11,995 nt of DNA, taken from an uncultured Opitutia bacterium. Lineage in GTDB: Bacteria; Verrucomicrobiota; Verrucomicrobiia; Opitutales; UBA953. Numbering within the stretch: position 1 is the stretch's first letter; each line of letters starts with the position of its first letter. Below are positions 5,318 to 11,995 of this stretch, piece by piece. The stretch spans positions 1 through 11,995 of the forward strand of contig CAIYUD010000254.1 of assembly GCA_903929325.1 (NCBI GenBank), written 5' to 3'. The notes under the pieces were generated by a model. It searched no databases. It worked only from the letters and a program-made list of their open reading frames with translations, and was not told where the DNA came from. A program made the translations under genes and the position numbers.

Positions 5318-7461
5318 AAAAGTTTACTGCCTATTTGATAAACGGCTGTGGCGAAAATCCAGGCAAGCGCCGTCATGTAAAAGAATGAAGCGGCTGCCCA
5401 TCCCCAGCTCCCTGCTTCTTGTGCGAGCGTAGCTACCGTTGACCCACACTGCGAGCAGAGCGCGAAGAAAATCATTAACGCAAGGACCGTGGGAAGCGTG
5501 AAGATCGGCGTGTCCACTCGAGACCCCTCTGTCCACTTTGCCTCTCGCATAGCTACGCGAAGATCTTCGCTGTTCGCATCCGCTCCCTTACCGAGAGAGT
5601 AGGTAATGCCTAAGGTGGAGACAATGACTTCGCGGGCGGGGAAAGATGCGAGCACGCCCACGGTGAGCTTCCAGTCGAAGCCACAGGGATCAAAGACTGG
5701 CTGGACGCTTTTGCCGAAGCGACCCATCCACGATTGCTCCACATAAGCAGCCTGAACGCGTGCCTCGAGGTGCTCCGCATTCATTTGCGGACTTTCCGCA
5801 CGTACGCGCTCGGCAACGGCGGGGTCACGCGGGAAATACGTCAGCGCCCACACCACAAAGGTAATCGCGAAAATCAAGGTGCCCGCTTTGCTCACGAATT
5901 CGTAGGCATTCTGCCACATCCGCCAAATGACATCGCGCGGCTTAGGCATCTGATAGCGTGGCAACTCGAGAACAAAGGGCGCAGGGCGGACTTTTAAAAT
6001 AAAGCGCGTTAAAATAAAGGCCGTCGGCACAGCTATCACGAGTCCCACAACATGCATGCCAACCATCGCCACGGACTCCCAAAAAGCACCGTACCGCGGA
6101 CCAATAAACGCCGCGCACATCAAAGCGTAAATTGGGAAGCGCGCTGAACAGCTCATGAACGGCACGGTGAAGGCCGTGGCCAATCGAGCCTTGGGGTCTT
6201 CGATGGTACGCGTTGAGAGTAAACCAGGAATTGCACAGGCGAATCCAGAGAGCAGTGGGACAAAGCTTTTGCCATTCAGCCCACACCAACTGAAAAGCCT
6301 GTCCATGATGAAGGCCGCACGCGCCATATAGCCACTATCCTCAAGAATACCGACGAAGAGGAAGAGTATCAGAATCTGCGGTAAGAATGTCAAAAAAGCT
6401 CCAACGCCACCGACAACGCCGTCGGCTACTAAACTCTGCAACATCGGCGTGCTGACTAAATGTGAAGCTGCAAATGCTTTGGTTAAGTCGACACCATTCT
6501 GGATCCACGCCATCGGCAATTTAGCTAACGCGAAGACCGACCAGAACAATCCCAACATAATGACTGCAAAACAGAGTGGTCCAAAAATTCGGTGCAGCAA
6601 AATACTGTCGACTGCTACGGTAGTTGTCTCGCGGTTAACGCCACGGACGACGCCTTCTAAAATTTCGCGCAGCCGGGCATAGTGAACCATGGGCTCCGCC
6701 GCCGGAGGGTTAAGTCCAGATCGGCGGACTTGCTCGCGTGCTTGGCGAATCGGCATCTCACGGGCCTCCGCACTCCAACCAATAGCCTCGGCAATGGTTG
6801 GGGCGCTGTCGAAGAGGAGTCGCTGTGCCAGGGCTTCAGGCACAGGCTGCTGCGTGTCGCGCTCTGCGGTGAGGGCAACTGTCGCCACGGCTTTAGCGAT
6901 AGCATCTGGCCAGGCGACTACAGGGAAAATAGTTTTGTGCGTGAGCGCATGAGCGACAGCGCGACGTATTTCCGTGATGCCCTCACCTTTCCAGGCCGAA
7001 ACTAAAACAACGGGTACGCCATTCAATCGATACGAAAGCAGTGGACCATCAATTTCAATTCCGCGCGCTTTAGCTGCATCCATCTGGTTAACTGCAATCA
7101 CCATGGGCAAGCCTAACTCGGCAATCTGGGCTGCGAGGAAAAGATTACGGAGAAGGTTTGTCGCATCGCAAACAACGACCACCACGTCGGGCGCATGTTC
7201 GTTTTTTACCCGACCAAGCAAAGCATCGACCACCACGCGCTCATCAGGTGACACTGCCGCCAAAGAATAAAGTCCGGGCAAATCAACCAGTTCAACTTTT
7301 TGCCCATCCGCTAATTCACAGGTCCCAGATTTTCGTGCGACGGTAACACCCGGGTAATTCCCGACGCGCTGGCGAAGACCCGTGAGGGCATTAAAGAGTG
7401 TCGACTTTCCTGTGTTGGGATTTCCAACCAGCACGACGCGAGCTTGTGCGTCTTCGATCAT
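5314..7461 (-). CDS. feoB: Ferrous iron transport protein B (FeoB)
   Basis: FeoB is the inner-membrane GTPase-linked Fe(II) importer. Its 715 residues have a cytoplasmic G domain first: G1 GNPNTGKS (13-20), the G2 region VGNYPGVTV (33-41), G3 DLPG (60-63), G4 NQMD (125-128) and G5 near SAWKG (155-159). A helical GDI-like spacer follows to about 270, then a polytopic membrane part starting near residue 288. The two Gate-type segments carry the conserved cysteines: SGFACAIPG (405-413) and CSARFPIYALM (438-448). Length and domain order are normal for single-chain FeoB. Its ATG overlaps the feoA stop (ATGA, 7458-7461) and its TGA overlaps the next ATG, so the three genes form one coupled operon. 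Probably repressed by iron through the Fur-like site upstream of feoA. Confidence 0.98.
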   Translation of the reverse strand: MIEDAQARVVLVGNPNTGKSTLFNALTGLRQRVGNYPGVTVARKSGTCELADGQKVELVDLPGLYSLAAVSPDERVVVDALLGRVKNEHAPDVVVVVCDATNLLRNLFLAAQIAELGLPMVIAVNQMDAAKARGIEIDGPLLSYRLNGVPVVLVSAWKGEGITEIRRAVAHALTHKTIFPVVAWPDAIAKAVATVALTAERDTQQPVPEALAQRLLFDSAPTIAEAIGWSAEAREMPIRQAREQVRRSGLNPPAAEPMVHYARLREILEGVVRGVNRETTTVAVDSILLHRIFGPLCFAVIMLGLFWSVFALAKLPMAWIQNGVDLTKAFAASHLVSTPMLQSLVADGVVGGVGAFLTFLPQILILFLFVGILEDSGYMARAAFIMDRLFSWCGLNGKSFVPLLSGFACAIPGLLSTRTIEDPKARLATAFTVPFMSCSARFPIYALMCAAFIGPRYGAFWESVAMVGMHVVGLVIAVPTAFILTRFILKVRPAPFVLELPRYQMPKPRDVIWRMWQNAYEFVSKAGTLIFAITFVVWALTYFPRDPAVAERVRAESPQMNAEHLEARVQAAYVEQSWMGRFGKSVQPVFDPCGFDWKLTVGVLASFPAREVIVSTLGITYSLGKGADANSEDLRVAMREAKWTEGSRVDTPIFTLPTVLALMIFFALCSQCGSTVATLAQEAGSWGWAAASFFYMTALAWIFATAVYQIGSKLL

Positions 7462-7721
7462 AACTTTTTCCGTGGCCGCGGCACCGGGCAGTCGGCGGCG
7501 ATATCAATGAAGATGTCGCGGGCTTCAATGTCGCGCAGACAGATTTCGATGCCGCCAAAAGAGAGTGCAATAGGGTCTCCGAGTGGTGCGCGGCGGACAA
7601 CCTTCACCACCATCCCTGGTAGTAGGCCTAAAGCCATCAGACGTTGGTCCACCGCCCGCTCAGCGTTGAGCGAGACCACTTTGCCAAACTGGCCCGGCAG
7701 TAGTTTGCTAAGGGATACCAC
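7458..7721 (-). CDS. feoA: Ferrous iron transport protein A (FeoA)
   Basis: FeoA is a small cytoplasmic SH3-like protein that works with FeoB in Fe(II) uptake. The 87 residues show the family's pattern: SLSKLLPGQFGKVVSL (3-18), then RLMALGLLPGMVVKVVRRAPLGDPI, with the conserved ALGL.PG turn, and a final strand series FGGIEICLRDIEARDIFI. A basic tail (PRPRKKL) ends the protein. The start must be the GTG at 7719-7721, because TAG lies in frame two codons upstream and no ATG occurs near the start. AGGA lies only one base from the GTG, tighter than normal Shine-Dalgarno spacing. It overlaps feoB by 4 bp and is the first gene of the operon. Confidence 0.95.
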   Translation of the reverse strand: MVSLSKLLPGQFGKVVSLNAERAVDQRLMALGLLPGMVVKVVRRAPLGDPIALSFGGIEICLRDIEARDIFIDIAADCPVPRPRKKL

Positions 7722-7727
7722 GTCCTA

Positions 7728-7744
7728 TTGAGATTCATTCTCAA
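7728..7744. promoter_or_regulatory. Fur-like operator upstream of feoA
   Basis: TTGAGA (7728-7733) and TCTCAA (7739-7744) are perfect inverted arms around TTCAT. On the minus strand the core TGAGAATGAATCTCA matches 11 of the 14 fixed positions of the 7-1-7 Fur motif TGATAATnATTATCA. It lies 6 bp before the feoA start and overlaps the predicted -10 region, where an Fe-Fur repressor would block transcription. That feo operons are Fur-controlled in many bacteria is established; binding here is inferred. Confidence 0.7.
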
Positions 7745-7771
7745 AGTACTCCTTTGGCCTATCGGTGTCAA
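7743..7771 (-). promoter_or_regulatory. Candidate promoter of the feo operon
   Basis: On the minus strand a perfect -35 TTGACA (7771-7766) is followed after exactly 17 bp by TACTTT (7748-7743), a weak -10. Transcription would start around 7736, leaving a leader of about 15 nt before the feoA GTG. The -10 abuts and overlaps the Fur-like palindrome. Confidence 0.5.
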
Positions 7772-7782
7772 TGCCTGCCTCT

Positions 7783-7806
7783 AAAAAGACCTAAGTGATT
7801 GGCCTT
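7783..7806 (-). terminator. Weak intrinsic terminator after xth
   Basis: On the minus strand AAGGCC (7806-7801) can pair with GGTCTT (7791-7786, one G-U) around a 9-base loop, and the T run TTTTT (7787-7783) follows and overlaps the end of the stem. It lies 8 bp beyond the xth stop and just before the feo promoter, where a terminator is expected. The stem is short. Confidence 0.4.
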
Positions 7807-7814
7807 CTTATGGC

Positions 7815-8585
7815 TCAAAGAGTCGCACTTATGCGTACCGATACAGGACAATGATCCGAACCCGTTATCTCTGGATGTATCTTTGCTTGGTCCCAGGCGC
7901 CGGAAAGACCCCTCGAAGCTAAAAAGTAATCGAGCCTCCACCCAATATTGCGCTGACGCGCGCCCATTCGGTAAGTCCACCAGCTATACTGTTTTTCTAA
8001 TCCAGGATGCTCGGCCCGAAAAGTATCGGTGAATCCACTTTCACTAAGAAGCCGTCCGAAGGATTCACGCTCTTCATCTGTAAAGCCTGCGTTTTGGCGA
8101 TTCGCTTGAGGGTTCGCTAAATCAATCGGCTCATGCGCACAGTTAAAATCCCCGCAGACAAGTACGGGCTTCGTTTTTTCGAGCTGCGAGAGATACGCTC
8201 GGAAATCTGCATCCCACCCAAGCCGGTAGTCCAGTCGCGTTAACTCGCGCTGGGAATTTGGCACATAGGCATTCACTAAATAAAGCTCTTTGAACTCTGC
8301 GGTGAGCACGCGTCCTTCTCGCGGATGTTCACCAGGGAAATCCGCACGCACGCTTATGGGCGCAACCTGCGATAAAATCGCTGTGCCTGAATAGCCTTTT
8401 TTCTCAGCCTCATGCCATGCGGCATGCGCAAAACCTAAATCGATAGCCTGCGCCTTAGCTGTCTCACATTTTGTCTCTTGTAGACAAAGAACATCCGGTG
8501 CGCTTGAGCGAATAAATTCAGGCAGACCTTTTCCGTGGGCAGAACGCACACCGTTTACATTCCACGAAACAATCCGGCAGGTCAC
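7815..8585 (-). CDS. xth: Exodeoxyribonuclease III / AP endonuclease
   Basis: This Mg-dependent enzyme cuts DNA 5' to abasic sites and degrades 3' ends in base excision repair. The 256 residues carry the EEP-family catalytic set: SWNVNG (7-12), LQETK (35-39, metal ligand Glu37), YVPN with Tyr107, GDFN (145-148), a WRLDYFL segment (216-222) and the C-terminal GSDHCP (242-247) with Asp244-His245. CGDFNCAHEPIDL and the AGFTDEER region are typical of the XthA group rather than of sphingomyelinases. The start is the GTG at 8583-8585, 2 bp after the stop of the upstream gene; MTCRIVSWNVNG fits the family N-terminus, so the GTG is probably right. It is the last gene of the guaB unit. I cannot separate the ExoA and XthA subtypes further. 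Confidence 0.97.
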   Translation of the reverse strand: MTCRIVSWNVNGVRSAHGKGLPEFIRSSAPDVLCLQETKCETAKAQAIDLGFAHAAWHEAEKKGYSGTAILSQVAPISVRADFPGEHPREGRVLTAEFKELYLVNAYVPNSQRELTRLDYRLGWDADFRAYLSQLEKTKPVLVCGDFNCAHEPIDLANPQANRQNAGFTDEERESFGRLLSESGFTDTFRAEHPGLEKQYSWWTYRMGARQRNIGWRLDYFLASRGLSGAWDQAKIHPEITGSDHCPVSVRISATL

Positions 8586-8587
8586 AG

Positions 8588-9373
8588 TTAGCGCTTTTGT
8601 GGCGTCCCGAAGAGCGTCTTCATCTTGCGATCAATATCGTCGCCTGCGCCCTTCGATGGCTCCGGAGCCGATGGCTTTTCGACAGGCTTGGGCTCAGTTT
8701 TGACTTCTGGTTTCTCTGAAGGAGTTGGCGCCCGCACTCGACCCGAAATTTCTGCAAGCCGTCCGCGCGCTTGGGCAGCAAGATCCGTATCGGCTGCATT
8801 GATAGTAAATTTGGCTCCCTTGGCACGAACCTCGACCGTGCCGTCACCAAAAACTTTGCTCACTTGTACGCGCTCGCCAGCAGAGAGAGGAATTTCAGCA
8901 ATAACATCTTCGCCCTCCTTCACTTCTGCGTTCACTTCTTTATTCAAGGTAATCGAGGGCGGCCATGCAGCTGGCTTGATACAAAGTTCACGGAAGTCTA
9001 CAGGCTCTTCAGCCGCAACCGGCACTTCAACAACAGGCGTCACCGGCGGTGTTGGCTTCGGCTGCTTTACTTCGGCTACGGATGTCTCCTTCTCCGCGGG
9101 CACAGGCGCTTGGGTGGGCTTAGTTGTATTTGAACTTCCGGAAGACGTAACCGTGCCATTGGCGGGTCTCCCAAAAAGATTGGCTGACTCAGGTGAGTTC
9201 TGAGGCTTCGTTTCACCCGCTGGCTTTGTCGTCACGACCGATGGGCCTTTAGAAACAGTCGTCGGACCACCGGCACGCGCCGAACGTGCCTCCGGCAAAT
9301 AATAGGCTGCGGCAAAAAACCCTAGGGCAAAACCAAGGGCAATCTGCAGGAATGATCGTAAAAGAGAGAGCAT
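8588..9373 (-). CDS. Membrane-anchored Pro-rich protein with an SH3-like segment, unknown function
   Basis: Not recognised as a named gene. The 261-residue protein begins with a hydrophobic anchor (about 5-25, FLQIALGFALGFFAAAYYL) and then a long Pro/Thr/Lys/Val-rich linker (about 30-125). A compact segment (about 140-210) contains SITLNKEVNAEV, IPLSAGERVQVSKVFGDGTVEVR and KFTINAADTDL. The pattern of a hydrophobic edge strand, LSAGERVQV, a turn and VEVR resembles small SH3-like barrels in secreted proteins, which I infer and cannot confirm. The C-terminus is again charged and Pro-rich. The single Cys (in ELCIKP) lies before the folded segment. It sits between guaB (6 bp after its stop) and xth (2 bp before its start) and is co-transcribed with them, though its job is plainly outside the cytoplasm. 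Confidence 0.8.
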   Translation of the reverse strand: MLSLLRSFLQIALGFALGFFAAAYYLPEARSARAGGPTTVSKGPSVVTTKPAGETKPQNSPESANLFGRPANGTVTSSGSSNTTKPTQAPVPAEKETSVAEVKQPKPTPPVTPVVEVPVAAEEPVDFRELCIKPAAWPPSITLNKEVNAEVKEGEDVIAEIPLSAGERVQVSKVFGDGTVEVRAKGAKFTINAADTDLAAQARGRLAEISGRVRAPTPSEKPEVKTEPKPVEKPSAPEPSKGAGDDIDRKMKTLFGTPQKR

Positions 9374-9379
9374 GTAAAA

Positions 9380-10954
9380 TTAACTTCCGGCTTTAATTTC
9401 AATGACGTCATGCGGGGCAGCCTCGCGTAAGCCGGCAGGCGAAACGCGGACAAACCTAGCCTTCTCGCGGTGTTCAGCCAAGTCGCGTGCGCCCAGATAC
9501 CCTAAGCCGCTTTGGACGCCGCCCGACAATGTGCCGAGCACTTTATCAACCGTACCCGAGACCTCCTTAAGGGCCTCAATGCCTTCCGGTGCGACTTTGG
9601 TAAATTTGCCAGACTTCTCGTGACCATAACGCGAAGCAGAACCTTTTCGCATAGCTTCAAGCGAACCCATGCCGCGGTACTCTTTATAAGTTTTGCCGTT
9701 AATCTCTAAAATCTTTCCAGGTGCCTCGCGGCAACCTGCCAGCATGCCGCCGAGAATAACCGCGTCAGCTAATGTGAGCGCTTTGACGACATCGCCGCTC
9801 TTCGTGATTCCACCATCGGCAATGATACGAACGCCACGCTTACGTGCGGCCACCGAAGAAACGTAGAGCGCTGTCAGCTGCGGAATGCCCACGCCAGCAA
9901 CAATACGCGTTGTGCAAATCGAACCTGGGCCTTGGCCAATCTTAATAGAATTAGCACCCGCATCGGCGAGAAACTCAACGCCATCCCCACTGGTTACATT
10001 GCCGGCAATGAGTGTTAACTTGGGGAATGCTTTGCGCAAGGCGCGCACCGCATCGCCAACGCCCTTCGAGAATCCATGAGCGGTTGAAACTGCGCAGGCA
10101 TCAAGACCAGCGTCGAGTAAGGATCCGACGTGATTAATGAGACGGTCACGATCAAGTACACCCTCGCTATCGCGAGGCACTGCAACGGCGACGCCGACGC
10201 GGAGGCGGAAATTAGCATCCCGCGTTGGACGTAAGTTCGCTCGCGACTCATCCGAAATACGTTCGATGTCTGAAAGTGTGAAGAGGCCGCGCAAACGTCC
10301 CTTAGGGTCTACCACTAAAAGTTTATTGAGGCCGACGCGCTCGGAGAAAATGCGATCGGCTGTAGCTATCGGATCTTTGCCTAAATCTTTTTCTGAGACG
10401 GCGAGTACTTTTTCGACCGGGATCATCGCAGCCTGCACGGTTCGCATACGGTGGCGATCCTTGACGGCGTTACCAGGAAGCAGCCCGAGTAATCGCCCTT
10501 CTTTATCAACAACAGGGAATGTGCTGAAGGAGAGACCGTCGCGCTCAATACGTGCAAGCACATCGCCGATGGTTGCATCGGCAACGACGGTTGCGGGATC
10601 TGCAATCATTCCATGAATATGGTTTTTGACGCGCTGAACTTCGCGAAGCTGGTCAGCCTCGGACATATTATAGTGCAACAAGCCGAGGCCACCGTTGAGC
10701 GCCATCGCAATGGCCATTTGGTGCTCCGTCACTGTATCCATATCGGACGAGAGAATCGGCAGTGATAATGAAATTTGGTCCGATAGCGACGTATCGAGCC
10801 GTGTCTGGCGCGGCAAAACGTCCGAATGGAGGGTCGCCAGCGAGATGTCGTCGTAGGTCAATCCATAGCCCGCATGGGACTCAAAGAAAGACTTCGCCGG
10901 CAGGTAGAACTGACTATCGACGTTGCTTGAGGACTTCTTGGGGGAAACAGCCAT
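9380..10954 (-). CDS. guaB: Inosine-5'-monophosphate dehydrogenase (GuaB), divergent form
   Basis: GuaB oxidises IMP to XMP with NAD, the committed step to GMP. Counting from the ATG at 10952-10954 the protein has 524 residues. The TIM barrel starts with GLTYDDISL (31-39) and SSDMDTVTE (69-77). Two CBS domains are inserted (about 118-235; FPVVDKEGRLLGLL and LLVVDPKGRLRGLF). The active-site loop is GPGSICTTR (342-350) with nucleophile Cys347; IADGG and YRGMGSL follow, and the flap keeps the catalytic RY pair (442-443). Oddities: the usual DTAHG/DSSHG reads STAHG (Ser290 where Asp binds NAD), GSLLAG reads GGMLAG, and the segment after PEGIE is ALKEVSGTVDKV rather than GRVPYKG. A longer frame to a TTG at 11038 adds 28 non-family residues and is disfavoured. 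Head of the guaB-unknown-xth unit. Confidence 0.95.
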   Translation of the reverse strand: MAVSPKKSSSNVDSQFYLPAKSFFESHAGYGLTYDDISLATLHSDVLPRQTRLDTSLSDQISLSLPILSSDMDTVTEHQMAIAMALNGGLGLLHYNMSEADQLREVQRVKNHIHGMIADPATVVADATIGDVLARIERDGLSFSTFPVVDKEGRLLGLLPGNAVKDRHRMRTVQAAMIPVEKVLAVSEKDLGKDPIATADRIFSERVGLNKLLVVDPKGRLRGLFTLSDIERISDESRANLRPTRDANFRLRVGVAVAVPRDSEGVLDRDRLINHVGSLLDAGLDACAVSTAHGFSKGVGDAVRALRKAFPKLTLIAGNVTSGDGVEFLADAGANSIKIGQGPGSICTTRIVAGVGIPQLTALYVSSVAARKRGVRIIADGGITKSGDVVKALTLADAVILGGMLAGCREAPGKILEINGKTYKEYRGMGSLEAMRKGSASRYGHEKSGKFTKVAPEGIEALKEVSGTVDKVLGTLSGGVQSGLGYLGARDLAEHREKARFVRVSPAGLREAAPHDVIEIKAGS

Positions 10955-10976
10955 GTGATTCGTGTTTCCCCAATGG

Positions 10977-11005
10977 GTGTTAGGGAGCCCCCCATACCTC
11001 GGCAA
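10977..11005 (-). promoter_or_regulatory. Weak candidate promoter for guaB
   Basis: On the minus strand TTGCCG (11005-11000) and TAACAC (10982-10977) are separated by 17 bp; both hexamers are imperfect (4 of 6 and 3 of 6). It would start transcription about 16 nt before the guaB ATG. The 106-bp guaB-menC gap holds no better candidate on this strand and no clear one for menC. I saw no purine riboswitch core or PurR-type palindrome. Confidence 0.25.
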
Positions 11006-11060
11006 GGAGATAAGGGCTCGAACTTGCACGAAGCCCAAGAATGAGCGAGATTATGGCCCT

Positions 11061-11995
11061 ATGGGCACCAACCGCCTCGACTTTCGCCGTATTCGGCGGC
11101 GTTTTCGAACGCCCTTACGAACGGGCGTTGGTTTGGTTGAGTCCGTTGACCGCCTGATCATTAGGGGTGAAGACGCCAGCGGTGTTATCGGCTACGGAGA
11201 AATTGCCCCATGGCCTGGCTTCAAAACCGAATCGGTCGATGAAGCAGAGCGGATGGTTCGGGCTGCCCAAGGAAATTTGGCGCAACTCCGTCATGATGTT
11301 CAAAAAAATGTGCAGGCCCTGCCCTGCCTCGCGTCCGCACTTTCGATGCTCAACGCCTGGAGTGAAATTAAAAAGTTTAGTGGCGGGCTACATTGCGCAG
11401 CCCTTCTAAGAGAAGGCGCGACTCCTGACGAAGCAGCCGCTCGTGTCGCTCAAGGATTCTCCGTTCTTAAATTAAAAATTGGTCCGGCCACGACAGAAGA
11501 ATCTGTTCGGGCGATCCTTGCCGCCACGCCGCAGTCGACTTCCTTGCGCCTTGATGCCAACGGCTTGCTAACACTTGTACCTGCGCGAGCGTGGACAGAA
11601 TTCGTGCGCAATGAGCCTCGGATTGAATACATCGAACAACCCCTGTCCGTTGATCACGCAGGTTACACTTCACTTGGGCCCGAAAAAATTGCCTGCGATG
11701 AATCTTTCACAAGCCCACGCAATGATGCCCGTTGGCCGGACGCGATTATTGTGAAGCCAAGCCTCGTAGGCGATTGGGACGCCTTCCGTAGATGGTCTAA
11801 AAATTCTCCGGCTAAATTTATTTTTTCTTCGTGCTTTGAAACTGCTATCGGACGACAAGCTGCGCTGGCTCTGGCCGCTGAACTCCAACCCGAGCAAACC
11901 ACAGGGTTTGATACGCTTGGCTTGTTCGAGCCTGATGGCCGTGAGCGTCACGCACCTGGACCCGTCGCATGCGGATTGGCAGATTATGATTGGGA
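11061..11995 (+). CDS. menC: o-Succinylbenzoate synthase (MenC), cut by window edge
   Basis: MenC dehydrates SHCHC to o-succinylbenzoate in menaquinone synthesis. The 311 visible residues run open to the window end. The enolase-superfamily capping domain starts with FRTPLRTGVG (15-24) and GYGEIAPWPGF (44-54). The barrel carries the catalytic KLK pair (137-139, Lys139 as base), metal ligands Asp165 (LRLDANG), Glu192 (YIEQPL) and Asp213 (ACDES), and the second catalytic Lys232 (IIVKPSLVGDW). SSCFETAIGRQAALALAAEL (256-275) and GFDTLGLFEPDG (282-293) are very characteristic of OSBS and argue against dipeptide epimerase or NSAR enzymes of the superfamily. The ATG fits the family N-terminus; only a weak GAGA lies upstream. 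It is divergent from guaB. Little of the protein is likely missing, judging by family length. Confidence 0.93.
   Translation, partial: MGTNRLDFRRIRRRFRTPLRTGVGLVESVDRLIIRGEDASGVIGYGEIAPWPGFKTESVDEAERMVRAAQGNLAQLRHDVQKNVQALPCLASALSMLNAWSEIKKFSGGLHCAALLREGATPDEAAARVAQGFSVLKLKIGPATTEESVRAILAATPQSTSLRLDANGLLTLVPARAWTEFVRNEPRIEYIEQPLSVDHAGYTSLGPEKIACDESFTSPRNDARWPDAIIVKPSLVGDWDAFRRWSKNSPAKFIFSSCFETAIGRQAALALAAELQPEQTTGFDTLGLFEPDGRERHAPGPVACGLADYDW

Noticed and set aside
5942..6289. 115-residue minus-strand frame inside feoB
   Set aside because: It is an alternative frame within the membrane part of feoB, whose own frame carries the conserved Gate motifs.
8625..9203. 192-residue open frame on the plus strand with Ser/Thr/Gly-rich translation
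   Set aside because: It lies wholly antisense to the Pro-rich anchored protein, whose low-complexity codons keep the opposite frame open. Its translation has no recognisable domain and the sense gene fits its operon.
10955..11038. N-terminal extension of guaB from a TTG at 11038
   Set aside because: The added 28 residues (MGFVQVRALISL and on) do not look like IMPDH and would cover the whole upstream region; the ATG at 10952-10954 gives a normal family start.
10955..11060. Purine riboswitch or PurR site upstream of guaB
   Set aside because: No conserved purine aptamer core or PurR-like palindrome is visible; only short GC-rich repeats such as CCCAATGGG and GGGCT/AGCCC are present.
11041..11157. 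ATG at 11041 as a start on the plus strand
   Set aside because: Its frame meets TGA after about 38 codons and does not encode MenC; the MenC frame begins at 11061.

Overview
The window reads as an ordinary, gene-dense stretch of chromosome from a Gram-negative bacterium. Evidence for this is a lipoprotein with a lipobox, two single-span envelope proteins, a long-form HisG, a Feo iron uptake system and a menaquinone gene. The style of several proteins (Pro/Ala-rich envelope proteins, one with an SH3-like segment; an IMP dehydrogenase unlike the usual proteobacterial or Bacillus type) and the scarcity of Shine-Dalgarno sequences suggest Verrucomicrobiota, perhaps Opitutae. That is an inference from protein flavour and was not tested by a search. 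No rRNA, tRNA, CRISPR, insertion sequence, prophage or attachment site was seen. Every gap between genes is shorter than about 140 bp.

Region 1 (1-1551, minus strand) is a tight chaperone unit read from right to left: a membrane-anchored AsmA-like protein of unknown role, then grpE, then dnaJ, which runs off the left edge. The gaps between genes are 3 bp each. Region 2 (1600-2250, minus) is a lone Pro/Ala-rich lipoprotein gene followed by tandem hairpin terminators that insulate it from the chaperone unit. Region 3 (2357-5144, plus) is a three-gene unit: hisG (first step of histidine synthesis), aguB and aguA. The last two convert agmatine to putrescine through N-carbamoylputrescine. Region 4 (5165-7721, minus) is a Fe(II) uptake operon, feoA-feoB plus a 50-residue Cys-rich membrane protein, with both junctions being ATGA overlaps and a Fur-like operator over the promoter. 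The convergent junction with aguA is a 20-bp near-palindrome filling the whole space between the two stop codons.

Region 5 (7815-10954, minus) is guaB (IMP dehydrogenase), an unknown anchored Pro-rich protein and xth (exonuclease III), again with very short gaps and a weak terminator after xth. Region 6 (11061 to the right edge, plus) is menC, o-succinylbenzoate synthase, divergent from guaB and cut by the window end.

The genes are mostly housekeeping: protein folding, histidine, polyamine, iron, guanine nucleotide, DNA repair and menaquinone. I did not find a new defence, mobile or biosynthetic system. The points most worth a second look are the small Feo partner gene, the palindromic convergent junction, the Fur-like control site, the divergent IMP dehydrogenase, the AsmA-like gene fused into the grpE-dnaJ unit and the near absence of Shine-Dalgarno sequences.
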